DNA of 6,918 bases from Thiohalobacter sp. (GCA_027080445.1 JALWRY010000174.1:1-6918); one strand, 5' to 3'; shown: positions 1 to 5,949, counted from the first letter of the stretch. The notes: generated by a model not told the origin, from the sequence alone. Numbers and translations are program-made.

Positions 1-1552
1 AATGGTGCGTAAAACGTGCGCCGGTTTCCGCCAGGCGGTCCACCAGGTCCGGGGCGATCTCGCTGACCTGCTGCATATAACGGCTGTACCGGGCGTGCAA
101 CACCTTGCCCTTGATACGATCGCCAATTTCATAGCCGTCGAGTTTCATCTCGGGGCGTTTGCGCAGCATCTCGGCTGTGACTTCAAAATCCTCTTCGAGA
201 ATTGGCGCCGGCCCTTTTTCCTCGGCCAGTTCCAGCGCCGTCTGCCAACCGGTCAGCGCCAGTTCGCGACTGACCTTCTCCGTGAACGCCACTGAATCCT
301 GTTCGCCGTACTTCATGCGCAACATGGTGGTCGTGGAACCGAGACCGAGGAAGCCCATACCATGGCGGCGCTTGCGCATGATTTCATCCCGCTGCTGCTG
401 CAACGGCAGGCCGTTGATCTCCACCACGTTGTCGAGCATGCGGGTGAAAATGGAAACCACCTTGCGGAATTCTTCCCAGTCGAAGTGTGCGTTCTCGGTG
501 AACGGGTCACGCACAAACTTGGTCAGGTTGATGGAACCCAGCAGGCAGGAACCATAGGGGGGCAATGGCTGTTCACCACAGGGATTGGTCGCACGGACAT
601 TCTCGGTGAACCAGTTGTTGTTCATTTCATTGACCTTGTCGATGAGGATGAACCCCGGCTCGGCAAAGTCGTAGGTGGAGGCCATGATCATGTCCCACAG
701 ACGACGCGCACGGATGGTGCGGTACACCTTGCAGGCCACCAGCCCGTTTTCATTGCTGACATAGCCTTCTGTTATCGGCCATTCACGCCACACCACCTTG
801 CCGGTGTCATACAGATCCATGCTCTCTTCATCGACTTCCTGCCTAGTCAGCGGGAAAGCCAGCTTCCACTCAGCATCATGGCTCACGGCTTCCATGAACT
901 CCCGGGTGATCAACAGTGACAGGTTAAACTGCCGCAGCCGGCCATCCTCACGCTTGGCGCGCACGAAATCCATCACGTCGGGGTGACCGACATCGAATGT
1001 CGCCATCTGCGCGCCGCGCCGGCCACCGGCCGACGACACGGTAAAACACATCTTGTCGTAGATATCCATGAACGACAGCGGCCCGGAGGTGTAGGCGCCG
1101 GCGCCGGACACATAGGCGCCTTTCGGCCGCAGGGTGGAAAATTCATAGCCGATGCCACAACCGGCCTTGAGCGTCAGCCCGGCCTCGTGCACCCGCTCCA
1201 GGATATCGTTCATCGAATCCTTGATAGTGCCGGACACGGTGCAGTTAATGGTGGATGTCGCCGGTTTGTGCTCCAGCGCACCGGCGTTGGAGGTAATGCG
1301 GCCGGCAGGAATCGCCCCGTGGCGCAACGCCCAGACAAACTGCTCTTTCCAGTACGCCTGCTTCTCGGGTGTGACTTCCACCTCGGAGAGCGCACGCGCC
1401 ACGCGCTGGTAGGTATCGTCGATGGTTTCATCGACCGCGACACCGTCCTTGCGCTTTAACCGGTACTTCTTGTCCCAGATATCCATTGAGGCATCCTGCA
1501 GGGGGATATCGGCAACACCGGTCGAAACAGACTTCAGCTGGACTGATTTCAT
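1..1552 (-). CDS. nrdJ: Adenosylcobalamin-dependent (class II) ribonucleotide reductase, N-terminal 517 residues, 3' end outside window
   Basis: Class II reductases convert ribonucleotides to deoxyribonucleotides in the cytoplasm, using a cobalamin-generated thiyl radical and needing no oxygen. The frame is open from the ATG at 1552-1550 to the window edge. The signature NPCGEQPL lies at residues 323-330, supplying the radical Cys325 with Asn323 and Glu327. The redox pair fits Cys104 (INCTVSG) and Cys336 (GSCLLG), the latter 11 residues after the radical Cys, as in known NrdJ proteins. A glycine-rich KAGCGIGYEFS block and SSAGGRRGAQM also match the family. The N-terminus goes almost directly into the catalytic barrel, so no ATP-cone is visible. 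The missing part should include the C-terminal CxxC tail; family members usually run past 700 residues. Two tandem Shine-Dalgarno sequences precede the ATG, and probable NrdR boxes lie upstream. Identity as class II is firm. Confidence 0.95.
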   Translation of the reverse strand, partial: MKSVQLKSVSTGVADIPLQDASMDIWDKKYRLKRKDGVAVDETIDDTYQRVARALSEVEVTPEKQAYWKEQFVWALRHGAIPAGRITSNAGALEHKPATSTINCTVSGTIKDSMNDILERVHEAGLTLKAGCGIGYEFSTLRPKGAYVSGAGAYTSGPLSFMDIYDKMCFTVSSAGGRRGAQMATFDVGHPDVMDFVRAKREDGRLRQFNLSLLITREFMEAVSHDAEWKLAFPLTRQEVDEESMDLYDTGKVVWREWPITEGYVSNENGLVACKVYRTIRARRLWDMIMASTYDFAEPGFILIDKVNEMNNNWFTENVRATNPCGEQPLPPYGSCLLGSINLTKFVRDPFTENAHFDWEEFRKVVSIFTRMLDNVVEINGLPLQQQRDEIMRKRRHGMGFLGLGSTTTMLRMKYGEQDSVAFTEKVSRELALTGWQTALELAEEKGPAPILEEDFEVTAEMLRKRPEMKLDGYEIGDRIKGKVLHARYSRYMQQVSEIAPDLVDRLAETGARFTHH

Positions 1553-1556
1553 CGCG

Positions 1557-1570
1557 ACTCCTGACTCCTT
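1557..1570 (-). promoter_or_regulatory. Tandem Shine-Dalgarno sequences of nrdJ
   Basis: Read on the minus strand, AAGGAG (1570-1565) and AGGAGT (1562-1557) precede the ATG at 1552. Only the nearer one has normal spacing (about 4-5 bases). They support this ATG as the start. Confidence 0.6.
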
Positions 1571-1614
1571 TATGTATTTAATTTTATTTGTGATTTTCTG
1601 ACCGTTCATGAGTA

Positions 1615-1630
1615 CCCCGACATATTGGGG
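1615..1630. promoter_or_regulatory. Candidate NrdR box, gene-proximal
   Basis: On the nrdJ strand this reads CCCCAATATGTCGGGG. It shares the CxATAT core and the opposing G of the NrdR-box consensus (acaCwAtATaTwGtgt), but has C/G-rich arms. It lies inside a longer perfect inverted repeat, TACCCC/GGGGTA (1613-1632). NrdR is the ATP/dATP-sensing repressor of ribonucleotide reductase genes and binds paired boxes. On its own the match is moderate; the spacing to the second box makes it credible. Confidence 0.6.
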
Positions 1631-1646
1631 TAAATCTCTGGCCGAA

Positions 1647-1662
1647 CCACAAGATGTTGTGT
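1647..1662. promoter_or_regulatory. Candidate NrdR box, promoter-proximal
   Basis: The sequence CCACAAGATGTTGTGT fits the NrdR consensus at most positions, including the conserved C, AT core and GTGT end. Its core CACAA/TTGTG is a perfect inverted repeat. Its centre is 32 bp from that of the other palindrome, leaving a 16-bp gap. That matches the roughly three-helical-turn spacing known for NrdR box pairs. It sits just downstream of the predicted nrdJ transcription start, a position suited to repression. Confidence 0.7.
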
Positions 1663-1674
1663 GAACGAGCGGTA

Positions 1675-1703
1675 AGGTTAGGTCTGGCCAGTGCTGCTGT
1701 CAA
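1675..1703 (-). promoter_or_regulatory. Candidate sigma-70 promoter of nrdJ
   Basis: A perfect -35 TTGACA (1703-1698) is followed after 17 bases by TAACCT (1680-1675), a weak -10 that keeps the first T, the A and the last T. The predicted start is near 1668, giving a leader of about 115 bases that contains both palindromes. AT-rich DNA lies upstream. The -35 and spacing are good; the -10 is the weak point. Confidence 0.5.
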
Positions 1704-1878
1704 GCCTCGTTTCAACACAATTTTATATAATTATTCTAGTTAACTTACAAAGCCTTATCTATAAATCCTGCTTATAAACATGAAGCCACTGTCGGCTTGT
1801 GCTAGACAGGTTCGCCGAACAGAAAAACACTATATATTGTGGTACTGATATACGCCTCCCGCCGCCTTCCTGTTACAC

Positions 1879-1907
1879 TGAACTTGTGCAGCGCACACCG
1901 GTCTTTA
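1879..1907 (+). promoter_or_regulatory. Candidate sigma-E (RpoE) promoter of degQ
   Basis: GAACTT (1880-1885), a 16-base spacer and TCTTTA (1902-1907) match the known sigma-E layout GAACTT-N16-TCTnA closely in sequence and exactly in spacing. The predicted start near 1912-1914 leaves a leader of about 33 bases before the TTG start, with its ribosome binding site inside. Periplasmic Do proteases are classical sigma-E targets, so the context fits. The -10 deviates in its last positions. Confidence 0.55.
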
Positions 1908-1945
1908 TTACCGATTCGTTCATCATTTTCCAGGAGTATTCAACC

Positions 1946-3319
1946 TTGGCTTACCCGGCACACCGCCTGAACCTGTCTTTTCTTTTTCTTGTCCTGACCC
2001 TTATCAGCGCACCACTACTTGCCTCCCTGCCCGTCAGCGTCAATGGCCAGCCGTTGCCGACCCTGGCGCCCATGCTGGCCAAAGCCACGCCGGCCGTGGT
2101 CAACATCGCCACCCTTGGGCACATCGAAGTCAGGCAGAACCCGCTGATGCAGGACCCGCTATTCCGGCAGTTCTTCAACCTGCCGCAACAACCCCGGCAG
2201 CGACAGACGCAAAGCCTGGGTTCAGGCGTCATCGTGGATGCGGACAAGGGCTATATCCTGACCAATAACCATGTCATTGAAAAAGCCGACAAGATCAGCG
2301 TCACACTGCACGATGGCCGGCACTTCAACGCCAAACTGCTGGGTACCGACAAGGCCTCCGATATCGCTGTCATCCAGATTCCCGCCAAACACCTGACCGC
2401 CCTGCCGCTGGCGGATTCGGATACCCTGCAAGTAGGCGATTTTGCCGTCGCCATCGGCAACCCCTTTGGCCTGGGACAGACCGTCACATCCGGCATCATC
2501 AGCGCACTGGGACGCACCGGTCTCGGCATCGAGGGCTACGAGGACTTCATCCAGACCGATGCCTCGATCAACCCGGGCAACTCGGGTGGGGCGCTGGTCA
2601 ACCTGCGCGGTGAGCTGATCGGCATTAACACCGCCATCCTCGCACCGGGTGGTGGCAACGTCGGTATCGGCTTCGCGATCCCCGTCAACATGGCCGGCAG
2701 TATCATGCAACAACTGATCGAGCACGGCGAAGTCGAACGCGGCCAACTTGGCATCACCGCCCAGGACCTGACCCCGGAGCTGGCAGGCGCCTTTGGCATC
2801 GACCGTCAAAACGGCACCGTCATTTCCCGTATTGAACCCGGCTCCCCCGCTGACCGCAGCAAGCTGCAGGTCGGTGACGTCATCCTTGAAATCGACGGCA
2901 AGCCGGTACACAGCTCCAGTGATGTGCGCAACCGCGTTGGCCTGCTGCGCGTCGGCTCCAGGGTTACCATGACACTGTGGCGCAACGGGCATACCTTCAG
3001 GCAATCCGTTCTGATCGAACGCGCGCACCTGGCGGAACTGGCCGGTAAAACACTGCACTACCAACTGGCCGGGGCAACGTTCAGTAACCTGCCGAAAAAA
3101 CTGCAGGAACGTTACGGGGCTGAGGGCGTGTTACTGAGCGCCATAAAACCCGGCAGCCCCGCCTGGCAAACCGGCCTGCGCAAAGGCGATATTATTCGCT
3201 CGGCAAACCGCGTGACCCTGCACAACATCGAGGATTTCAAGCGTGCGGCAAAAGCCAGAAGGGAACTGCTGATCAACGTACAACGCGGTGATAGCGCCAT
3301 GTTTCTTCTGTTACAGTAA
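1946..3319 (+). CDS. degQ: Periplasmic serine protease/chaperone of the DegQ/Do (HtrA) family
   Basis: This protease-chaperone degrades or refolds damaged envelope proteins in the periplasm. I take the TTG at 1946, preceded by AGGAG (1932-1936) with 9-base spacing, giving 457 residues, normal for the family. Residues 1-26 form a signal peptide with a hydrophobic core (LSFLFLVLTLISAPLLA). The trypsin-like domain carries the triad His109 (TNNHVI), Asp139 (SDIAVIQI) and Ser213 (NPGNSGGA). The first PDZ domain spans about 265-348 and the second about 365-457. The protein ends RGDSAMFLLLQ, close to the ends of E. coli DegP and DegQ. The LA loop (about 63-88) is short and lacks the cysteines of E. 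coli DegP, which favours DegQ over DegP. A sigma-E-like promoter lies upstream and a DsrE-family gene follows after 82 bases on the same strand. Confidence 0.94.
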   Translation: MAYPAHRLNLSFLFLVLTLISAPLLASLPVSVNGQPLPTLAPMLAKATPAVVNIATLGHIEVRQNPLMQDPLFRQFFNLPQQPRQRQTQSLGSGVIVDADKGYILTNNHVIEKADKISVTLHDGRHFNAKLLGTDKASDIAVIQIPAKHLTALPLADSDTLQVGDFAVAIGNPFGLGQTVTSGIISALGRTGLGIEGYEDFIQTDASINPGNSGGALVNLRGELIGINTAILAPGGGNVGIGFAIPVNMAGSIMQQLIEHGEVERGQLGITAQDLTPELAGAFGIDRQNGTVISRIEPGSPADRSKLQVGDVILEIDGKPVHSSSDVRNRVGLLRVGSRVTMTLWRNGHTFRQSVLIERAHLAELAGKTLHYQLAGATFSNLPKKLQERYGAEGVLLSAIKPGSPAWQTGLRKGDIIRSANRVTLHNIEDFKRAAKARRELLINVQRGDSAMFLLLQ

Positions 3320-3353
3320 ACACGGCAACCCGAACAAGACACAACATCAACAG

Positions 3354-3381
3354 CCCGGCCAGGTCGTCCATGACGGCCGGG
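3354..3381 (+). other. Strong GC hairpin between degQ and the dsrE-like gene
   Basis: CCCGGCC (3354-3360) pairs with GGCCGGG (3375-3381). Inside, GTC (3363-3365) pairs with GAC (3372-3374), giving about 10 bp with a two-base bulge and a six-base loop. No U-run follows, so it is not a standard intrinsic terminator. It ends 9 bases before the ribosome binding site of the next gene, so it could stabilise or process a shared transcript, or attenuate it. Confidence 0.5.
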
Positions 3382-3401
3382 CCGCCTGCGAAGGACAAGA
3401 C

Positions 3402-3776
3402 ATGGCAAAAAAAATGCTCATCATGATGACCAGCGGCCCGGACACCCCGACACGCCTGGAAACACCCTTTAACCAGGCAATGACCGCCGTCGCCCTGGAC
3501 GCCGAGGAAGTCGTCATCGTCTTCACGATGGAAGGCACGCGATTACTGAAGAAAGGCGTGGCGGAAAAGATTTTTACCCGCGAAGGTGGTCCCAGTGTCT
3601 ATGAAGCCATACAAACCACGAAAGAATGTGATGTAAAATTCTACGTATGCCCTTCCTCGCTCGAATTGCACAAGCTGGAGCTGGAAGACTGTATCCCCGA
3701 ACTGGATGGTGCAATGGGTGCAGCGGGTTACGCCACGATGGGATTGCAGGATGATGTGGTGGTTTTTTGTTATTAG
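3402..3776 (+). CDS. DsrE/DsrF-like family protein (small sulfur-relay-type protein)
   Basis: The 124-residue product opens with a short beta strand, MAKKMLIMMTSGPD, and continues as an alternating alpha/beta fold (NQAMTAVALDAEEVVIVFTM; YVCPSSLELHKLELEDC). This is the DsrE-like pattern of cytoplasmic proteins that carry or exchange persulfide sulfur, often in sulfur oxidisers. Four cysteines are present: 76, 83, 97 and 123. Cys83, in the VKFYVCP strand, sits about where DsrE-family proteins keep their reactive cysteine. The ATG at 3402 follows AAGGA (3391-3395) with 6-base spacing; the frame is open further upstream, but that part looks non-coding. It follows degQ by 82 bases and may share its transcript. 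Its last codons form the left copy of a 17-bp direct repeat. The family call is good; the actual substrate is unknown. Confidence 0.8.
   Translation: MAKKMLIMMTSGPDTPTRLETPFNQAMTAVALDAEEVVIVFTMEGTRLLKKGVAEKIFTREGGPSVYEAIQTTKECDVKFYVCPSSLELHKLELEDCIPELDGAMGAAGYATMGLQDDVVVFCY
3756..3772 (+). repeat. 17-bp direct repeat, left copy (3' end of the dsrE-like gene)
   Basis: GTGGTGGTTTTTTGTTA here is identical to 6010-6026. In this copy it encodes the terminal VVVFCY of the DsrE-family protein. The two copies bracket all the minus-strand accessory genes. Confidence 0.75.
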
Positions 3777-3820
3777 GACTGCAGTGTCCTAAGCCAGCCC
3801 ACATTCGTGACGATCAGTTT
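3773..3820 (-). pseudogene. Possible fossil of a PIN-domain (VapC-type) toxin start
   Basis: Directly after the stop of the ribbon-helix-helix gene, and in the same frame, 15 codons read KLIVTNVGWLRTLQS before a TAA that abuts the 17-bp repeat. PIN toxins typically begin like MKLIVDTNVWLR. Here the start codon and the catalytic Asp are missing, and everything after the first strand and helix is gone. The position immediately behind an antitoxin is where a VapC gene would sit. The match is short, so this is a suggestion rather than an identification. Confidence 0.3.
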
Positions 3821-4048
3821 TTAGTTATGATTCTCCCTGTCCTCCTTCACCCACTGACTTGTACTACCGGGCAAAGCACGGGTTGACCTACGAAGGACGT
3901 CCATCTCCTCCACCGTTTTTTGGCGCCGTTGTTGAAGAAAATATACCCTGATGGCGCAATTGACCAGGAGACTGCGCTCACCGCAGGACAATACGCGCAT
4001 GTCCTGCCAGACATCGTTATCCAGCATGACTTTGATCTTATGTGACAT
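3821..4048 (-). CDS. Ribbon-helix-helix (CopG/Arc-type) antitoxin-like DNA-binding protein
   Basis: The 75-residue protein has the plan of an antitoxin. A beta strand KIKVMLD (residues 4-10) is followed by helix DNDVWQDMRVLS, a turn with GERS, and helix SLLVNCAIRVYFLQQRRQ. These form the dimeric ribbon-helix-helix DNA-binding fold. The tail, ending SQWVKEDRENHN, resembles the toxin-binding tails of VapB-type antitoxins. The ATG at 4048 has GGGAG about 10 bases upstream. A TATAAT box bracketed by an inverted repeat lies 32-37 bases before the start, fitting autoregulation. No intact toxin follows: only 44 bases separate its stop from the convergent dsrE stop, and they hold only a PIN-like scrap. 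It therefore looks like an orphan antitoxin. A stand-alone regulator is the alternative. Confidence 0.72.
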   Translation of the reverse strand: MSHKIKVMLDNDVWQDMRVLSCGERSLLVNCAIRVYFLQQRRQKTVEEMDVLRRSTRALPGSTSQWVKEDRENHN

Positions 4049-4072
4049 GGTTTTAGTACTCCCCCTCGCTTA

Positions 4073-4091
4073 CACGCCCATTATACGCGTG
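4073..4091 (-). promoter_or_regulatory. Candidate promoter -10 with overlapping operator of the ribbon-helix-helix gene
   Basis: On the minus strand a perfect TATAAT (4085-4080) is flanked by the inverted repeat CACGC (4091-4087) and GCGTG (4077-4073), 9 bases apart and centred on the -10. A start near 4073 gives a leader of about 25 bases. No good -35 is visible at 16-18 bases; TTGGTG lies 20 bases away. Ribbon-helix-helix antitoxins commonly bind such inverted repeats over their own promoters. Confidence 0.45.
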
Positions 4092-4172
4092 CACTACAGC
4101 CGGCACACCAACAATAGACTGCATCCGAAGCTTTTGCCAGAGAGACCCGTTAAGACGGTCAAATCCTCTATG

Positions 4173-4391
4173 TTATTCATCTTCTTTTCCGGCATCATAA
4201 TCACCCTGTTGTTCTTCAACACCCACACTAGCATCCGATGAGTGAAGCGCTTCACCCACTTCCTGCATTTCTTCCAACGCTGCAATAATTCTTTCCAGCG
4301 GTAGCGCTGCCCAGCGTCTCAGCGCTTCACGATTCGCACCCTCCCAGGTGGCAAGCTTCCAGTCCACATCATCCTCCGGCTTTTTAGCCAT
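4173..4391 (-). CDS. Small acidic helical protein, partner of the overlapping nucleotidyltransferase
   Basis: The 72-residue product starts MAKKPEDDVDWKLATWEG and continues NREALRRWAALPLERIIAALEEMQEVGEAL. That is a short WK..TWEG..RE.LRRW block followed by a predicted amphipathic helix, then an acidic tail (GVEEQQGDYDAGKEDE) likely to be disordered. I know short proteins with a similar W/FEG-REQLRR block as neighbours of nucleotidyltransferases, but I cannot name a defined function. Its ATG lies inside the 3' end of the nucleotidyltransferase gene, an 8-base overlap (4384-4391, ATGGCTAA), so translation is probably coupled. A coupled, small, charged protein next to a nucleotidyltransferase suggests an antitoxin or regulatory subunit; that is inference. 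Confidence 0.72.
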   Translation of the reverse strand: MAKKPEDDVDWKLATWEGANREALRRWAALPLERIIAALEEMQEVGEALHSSDASVGVEEQQGDYDAGKEDE

Positions 4392-4890
4392 TTTTCTCGT
4401 CCTGCAATATACGCAACTGCTCGATATCAATTCGATCCTGCTCTCGGCCCGCAACCTGTTTCATGTGAATCAGTGTCGGTATGGAAACAAACCGTATCTC
4501 GATATCACCGTACAGCGGTTTTACGAGGGCGCGGCTGTACTCGTCGTCGAACGGAAAGGGTTCGGTTACAAAGATATCGATGGGCGTTTCTCGGTGATCA
4601 TCGCACCATAGCTGAAGTACCTGCATCCCTTTATCTCGTATCCAGCTTTCGCGCTGCTCGGGATCGGCGAACTGCTCGCTGCTGACAGGGATATTCGGGC
4701 TATACCCCAAATCGCCAAGTGCGGCGAATGCCTTTTGGATATTATCGGGCGCCAGCTGCAGAACAAAATCTACATCCTTCGTAAACCGCAGGTAACCGTG
4801 CGCATTGACAGCAAGCCCCCCGGCGACCAGGTAACGTACCTTGGCTGAATTAAGCGCCTGGAATATCTTGCCAACACTGTCCAGTTTCAT
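4384..4890 (-). CDS. MNT-type nucleotidyltransferase (DUF6036/AbiEii-like)
   Basis: The 168-residue protein has the polymerase-beta-type nucleotidyltransferase signature. It shows VAGGLAVNAHG (residues 22-32) followed by KDVDFVL, with Asp39 and Asp41 as metal ligands. A third acidic residue, Asp105, lies in PIDIFVTE. The C-terminal segment SIPTLIHMKQVAGREQDRIDIEQL (given as SIPTLIHMKQ plus VAGREQDRIDIEQL) is the L-K-AGR-D-DI-L pattern seen in DUF6036/AbiEii-like enzymes. All three catalytic acids are present, so it is probably active. It could transfer nucleotides to an RNA, such as a tRNA end, or to a protein partner. The ATG at 4890 has AAGGAG (4905-4900) 9 bases upstream. Its end overlaps the small downstream gene, a two-gene layout like toxin-antitoxin or abortive-infection pairs. 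The fold is firm; the target is unknown. Confidence 0.83.
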   Translation of the reverse strand: MKLDSVGKIFQALNSAKVRYLVAGGLAVNAHGYLRFTKDVDFVLQLAPDNIQKAFAALGDLGYSPNIPVSSEQFADPEQRESWIRDKGMQVLQLWCDDHRETPIDIFVTEPFPFDDEYSRALVKPLYGDIEIRFVSIPTLIHMKQVAGREQDRIDIEQLRILQDEKNG

Positions 4891-4912
4891 AGCAACTCTC
4901 TCCTTGCAGTAC

Positions 4913-4921
4913 TTTATACCA
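4913..4921 (-). promoter_or_regulatory. Weak candidate extended -10 promoter before the nucleotidyltransferase
   Basis: TGGTATAAA (4921-4913, minus) fits an extended -10 (TGnTATAAT). It would start transcription near 4906, leaving only about 16 bases before the ATG. The TTGACA at 4936-4931 is just 12 bases away, too close to serve as its -35. The pair may instead rely on transcription from the WYL gene 62 bases upstream. Confidence 0.22.
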
Positions 4922-4952
4922 CCCCTACCCTGTCAAAACCTGACCAGGCAAA

Positions 4953-5924
4953 TTATTTTTTATACTGCACCGCAGCGGCGTTCAAGCTCTCAGCAACCGC
5001 ATCACGCAGTTTTTCAGGTTTAAGCACCTCCACTTCCGGCCCGTATTTCAGAATATCCATAATCAGCTCACGCGGGTCACTGTAAGGAATACGCATCTCA
5101 AAGCTGCCATTTTTCAACAGCCGACCCTGTTGCGAGGGATGCCATTGTTCATCGGCAACCCAGCGGGCTGCATCCGGCGTAAAACGCAGTACGGCTGTAT
5201 TGACAGGCTCCCCGGAGAAAATCCCGTATGCACGGGTAAAGTGTTTATCGAGTGCGGCATCGCTACATTCCCGCGCAGTTTGCGGCAATGTATCGACCAG
5301 ATGCAGGCGGTCCAGCGAAAAACTACGCAGGTTATTTCTCAGGTAACACCAGGCGTCCAGATACCAGTTGCTACGATAGTAGACAAGACGCTGCGGAGAG
5401 ATATTACGTTCTGTGATTTCATCACGCTCTCGACCATGATAGAGCACGCTGAGGCGTCGACGCTCGAACAATGCGCGGCTGAGTTGCTGGAATAATTTAA
5501 GATCCGTCGGCCTTGCCGCCATTTGCAGAATATGGATGCGACGCCCGATGTCTTCACTGCTTCCGCCCTGCTGCTGCAAGAGTTGCTCAATCTTGTCCCG
5601 TGCAGGCTCGATGTAACGGCTTGCCAATCCGGGCTGCAACTCGGACAGTAGTTGCCAGGACACCATCAGCGCATACAGTTCCTCGGGCGAAAACCACAGG
5701 CCAGGCAGTTCATACCGCTGCCCCGGTTGGTCGGTATACCGCCAGCCCTTGAAAGTGCGATCATATGTCAGCGGTGCGTTCATATCGTCACGCAGGGCAT
5801 GCACCAGGCGGCGCGCAGTTGATTCCGAACACTGCATTTCCTCGCAGATAACCCGTAATGACACCGGCCTGCGTCGCTGACTGAGCAGGCGATGTAGCTC
5901 AAACAATCGGTGAAGCTTATTCAT
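4953..5924 (-). CDS. WYL-domain transcriptional regulator (HTH-WYL-WCX)
   Basis: The 323-residue product has the standard three-part layout. An N-terminal winged helix-turn-helix (about 1-65) includes VSLRVICEEMQCSESTARRL. The WYL domain (about 140-212) contains SPQRLVYYRSNWYLDAWCYL, with the name-giving Trp-Tyr-Leu at 187-189, and then LRSFSLDRL. The C-terminal WCX extension (about 240-320) follows. Such proteins sense a ligand, in some cases nucleic acid or nucleotides, and control nearby genes; several govern phage-defence loci. I choose the ATG at 5924, preceded by AGGTGG (5935-5930), rather than the in-frame GTG at 5933, which lies inside that binding site. Its promoter holds a centred palindrome, pointing to autorepression. 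The nucleotidyltransferase pair begins 62 bases downstream on the same strand and may be under its control. Confidence 0.9.
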   Translation of the reverse strand: MNKLHRLFELHRLLSQRRRPVSLRVICEEMQCSESTARRLVHALRDDMNAPLTYDRTFKGWRYTDQPGQRYELPGLWFSPEELYALMVSWQLLSELQPGLASRYIEPARDKIEQLLQQQGGSSEDIGRRIHILQMAARPTDLKLFQQLSRALFERRRLSVLYHGRERDEITERNISPQRLVYYRSNWYLDAWCYLRNNLRSFSLDRLHLVDTLPQTARECSDAALDKHFTRAYGIFSGEPVNTAVLRFTPDAARWVADEQWHPSQQGRLLKNGSFEMRIPYSDPRELIMDILKYGPEVEVLKPEKLRDAVAESLNAAAVQYKK

Positions 5925-5949
5925 ACACGCCACCTATACATAGAACTGT

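Larger units (their letters stand above)
1553..1945. other. Divergent intergenic control region between nrdJ and degQ
   Basis: This 393-base gene-free stretch separates two divergently transcribed genes. From the nrdJ side it holds the nrdJ ribosome binding sites, two palindromes fitting NrdR boxes, and a TTGACA promoter. An AT-rich segment at about 1711-1780 could act as an UP element for that promoter. On the degQ side it holds a sigma-E-like promoter and the AGGAG preceding the degQ TTG start. A frame in phase with degQ is open from a GTG at 1799, but it runs through the promoter and shows no conserved sequence, so I treat it as non-coding. I see no RNA gene or B12 riboswitch. Confidence 0.7.

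Noticed and set aside
362..919. Plus-strand open frames of up to 185 codons across 1-1459
   Set aside because: They lie opposite the continuous, motif-verified nrdJ reading frame.
1553..1800. Cobalamin riboswitch before the B12-dependent reductase
   Set aside because: The GCCACTG at 1786-1792 is on the wrong strand for nrdJ and lacks the rest of the B12-box consensus; no large conserved fold is apparent.
1799..1945. A 49-codon N-terminal extension of DegQ from a GTG at 1799
   Set aside because: It would place the signal peptide internally, it runs through the sigma-E-like promoter, it has no clear ribosome binding site, and the TTG at 1946 gives a normal-length protein.
2222..3064. Long open frame (280 codons) on the minus strand opposite degQ
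   Set aside because: It mirrors the codon pattern of the degQ gene, shows no recognisable motif, and degQ is unmistakable by its catalytic triad and PDZ domains.
3774..3791. TAGGAC/GTCCTA hairpin overlapping the dsrE stop, as a terminator
   Set aside because: The stem is only 6 bp, with no U-run on either side in the needed direction.
4913..4936. Full promoter TTGACA plus TATAAA before the nucleotidyltransferase
   Set aside because: The hexamers are 12 bases apart, too close for a sigma-70 promoter; only a weak extended -10 remains.
5130..5495. Plus-strand frame of 121 codons opposite the WYL gene
   Set aside because: It has no recognisable motif and lies entirely within the clear HTH-WYL-WCX gene on the other strand.
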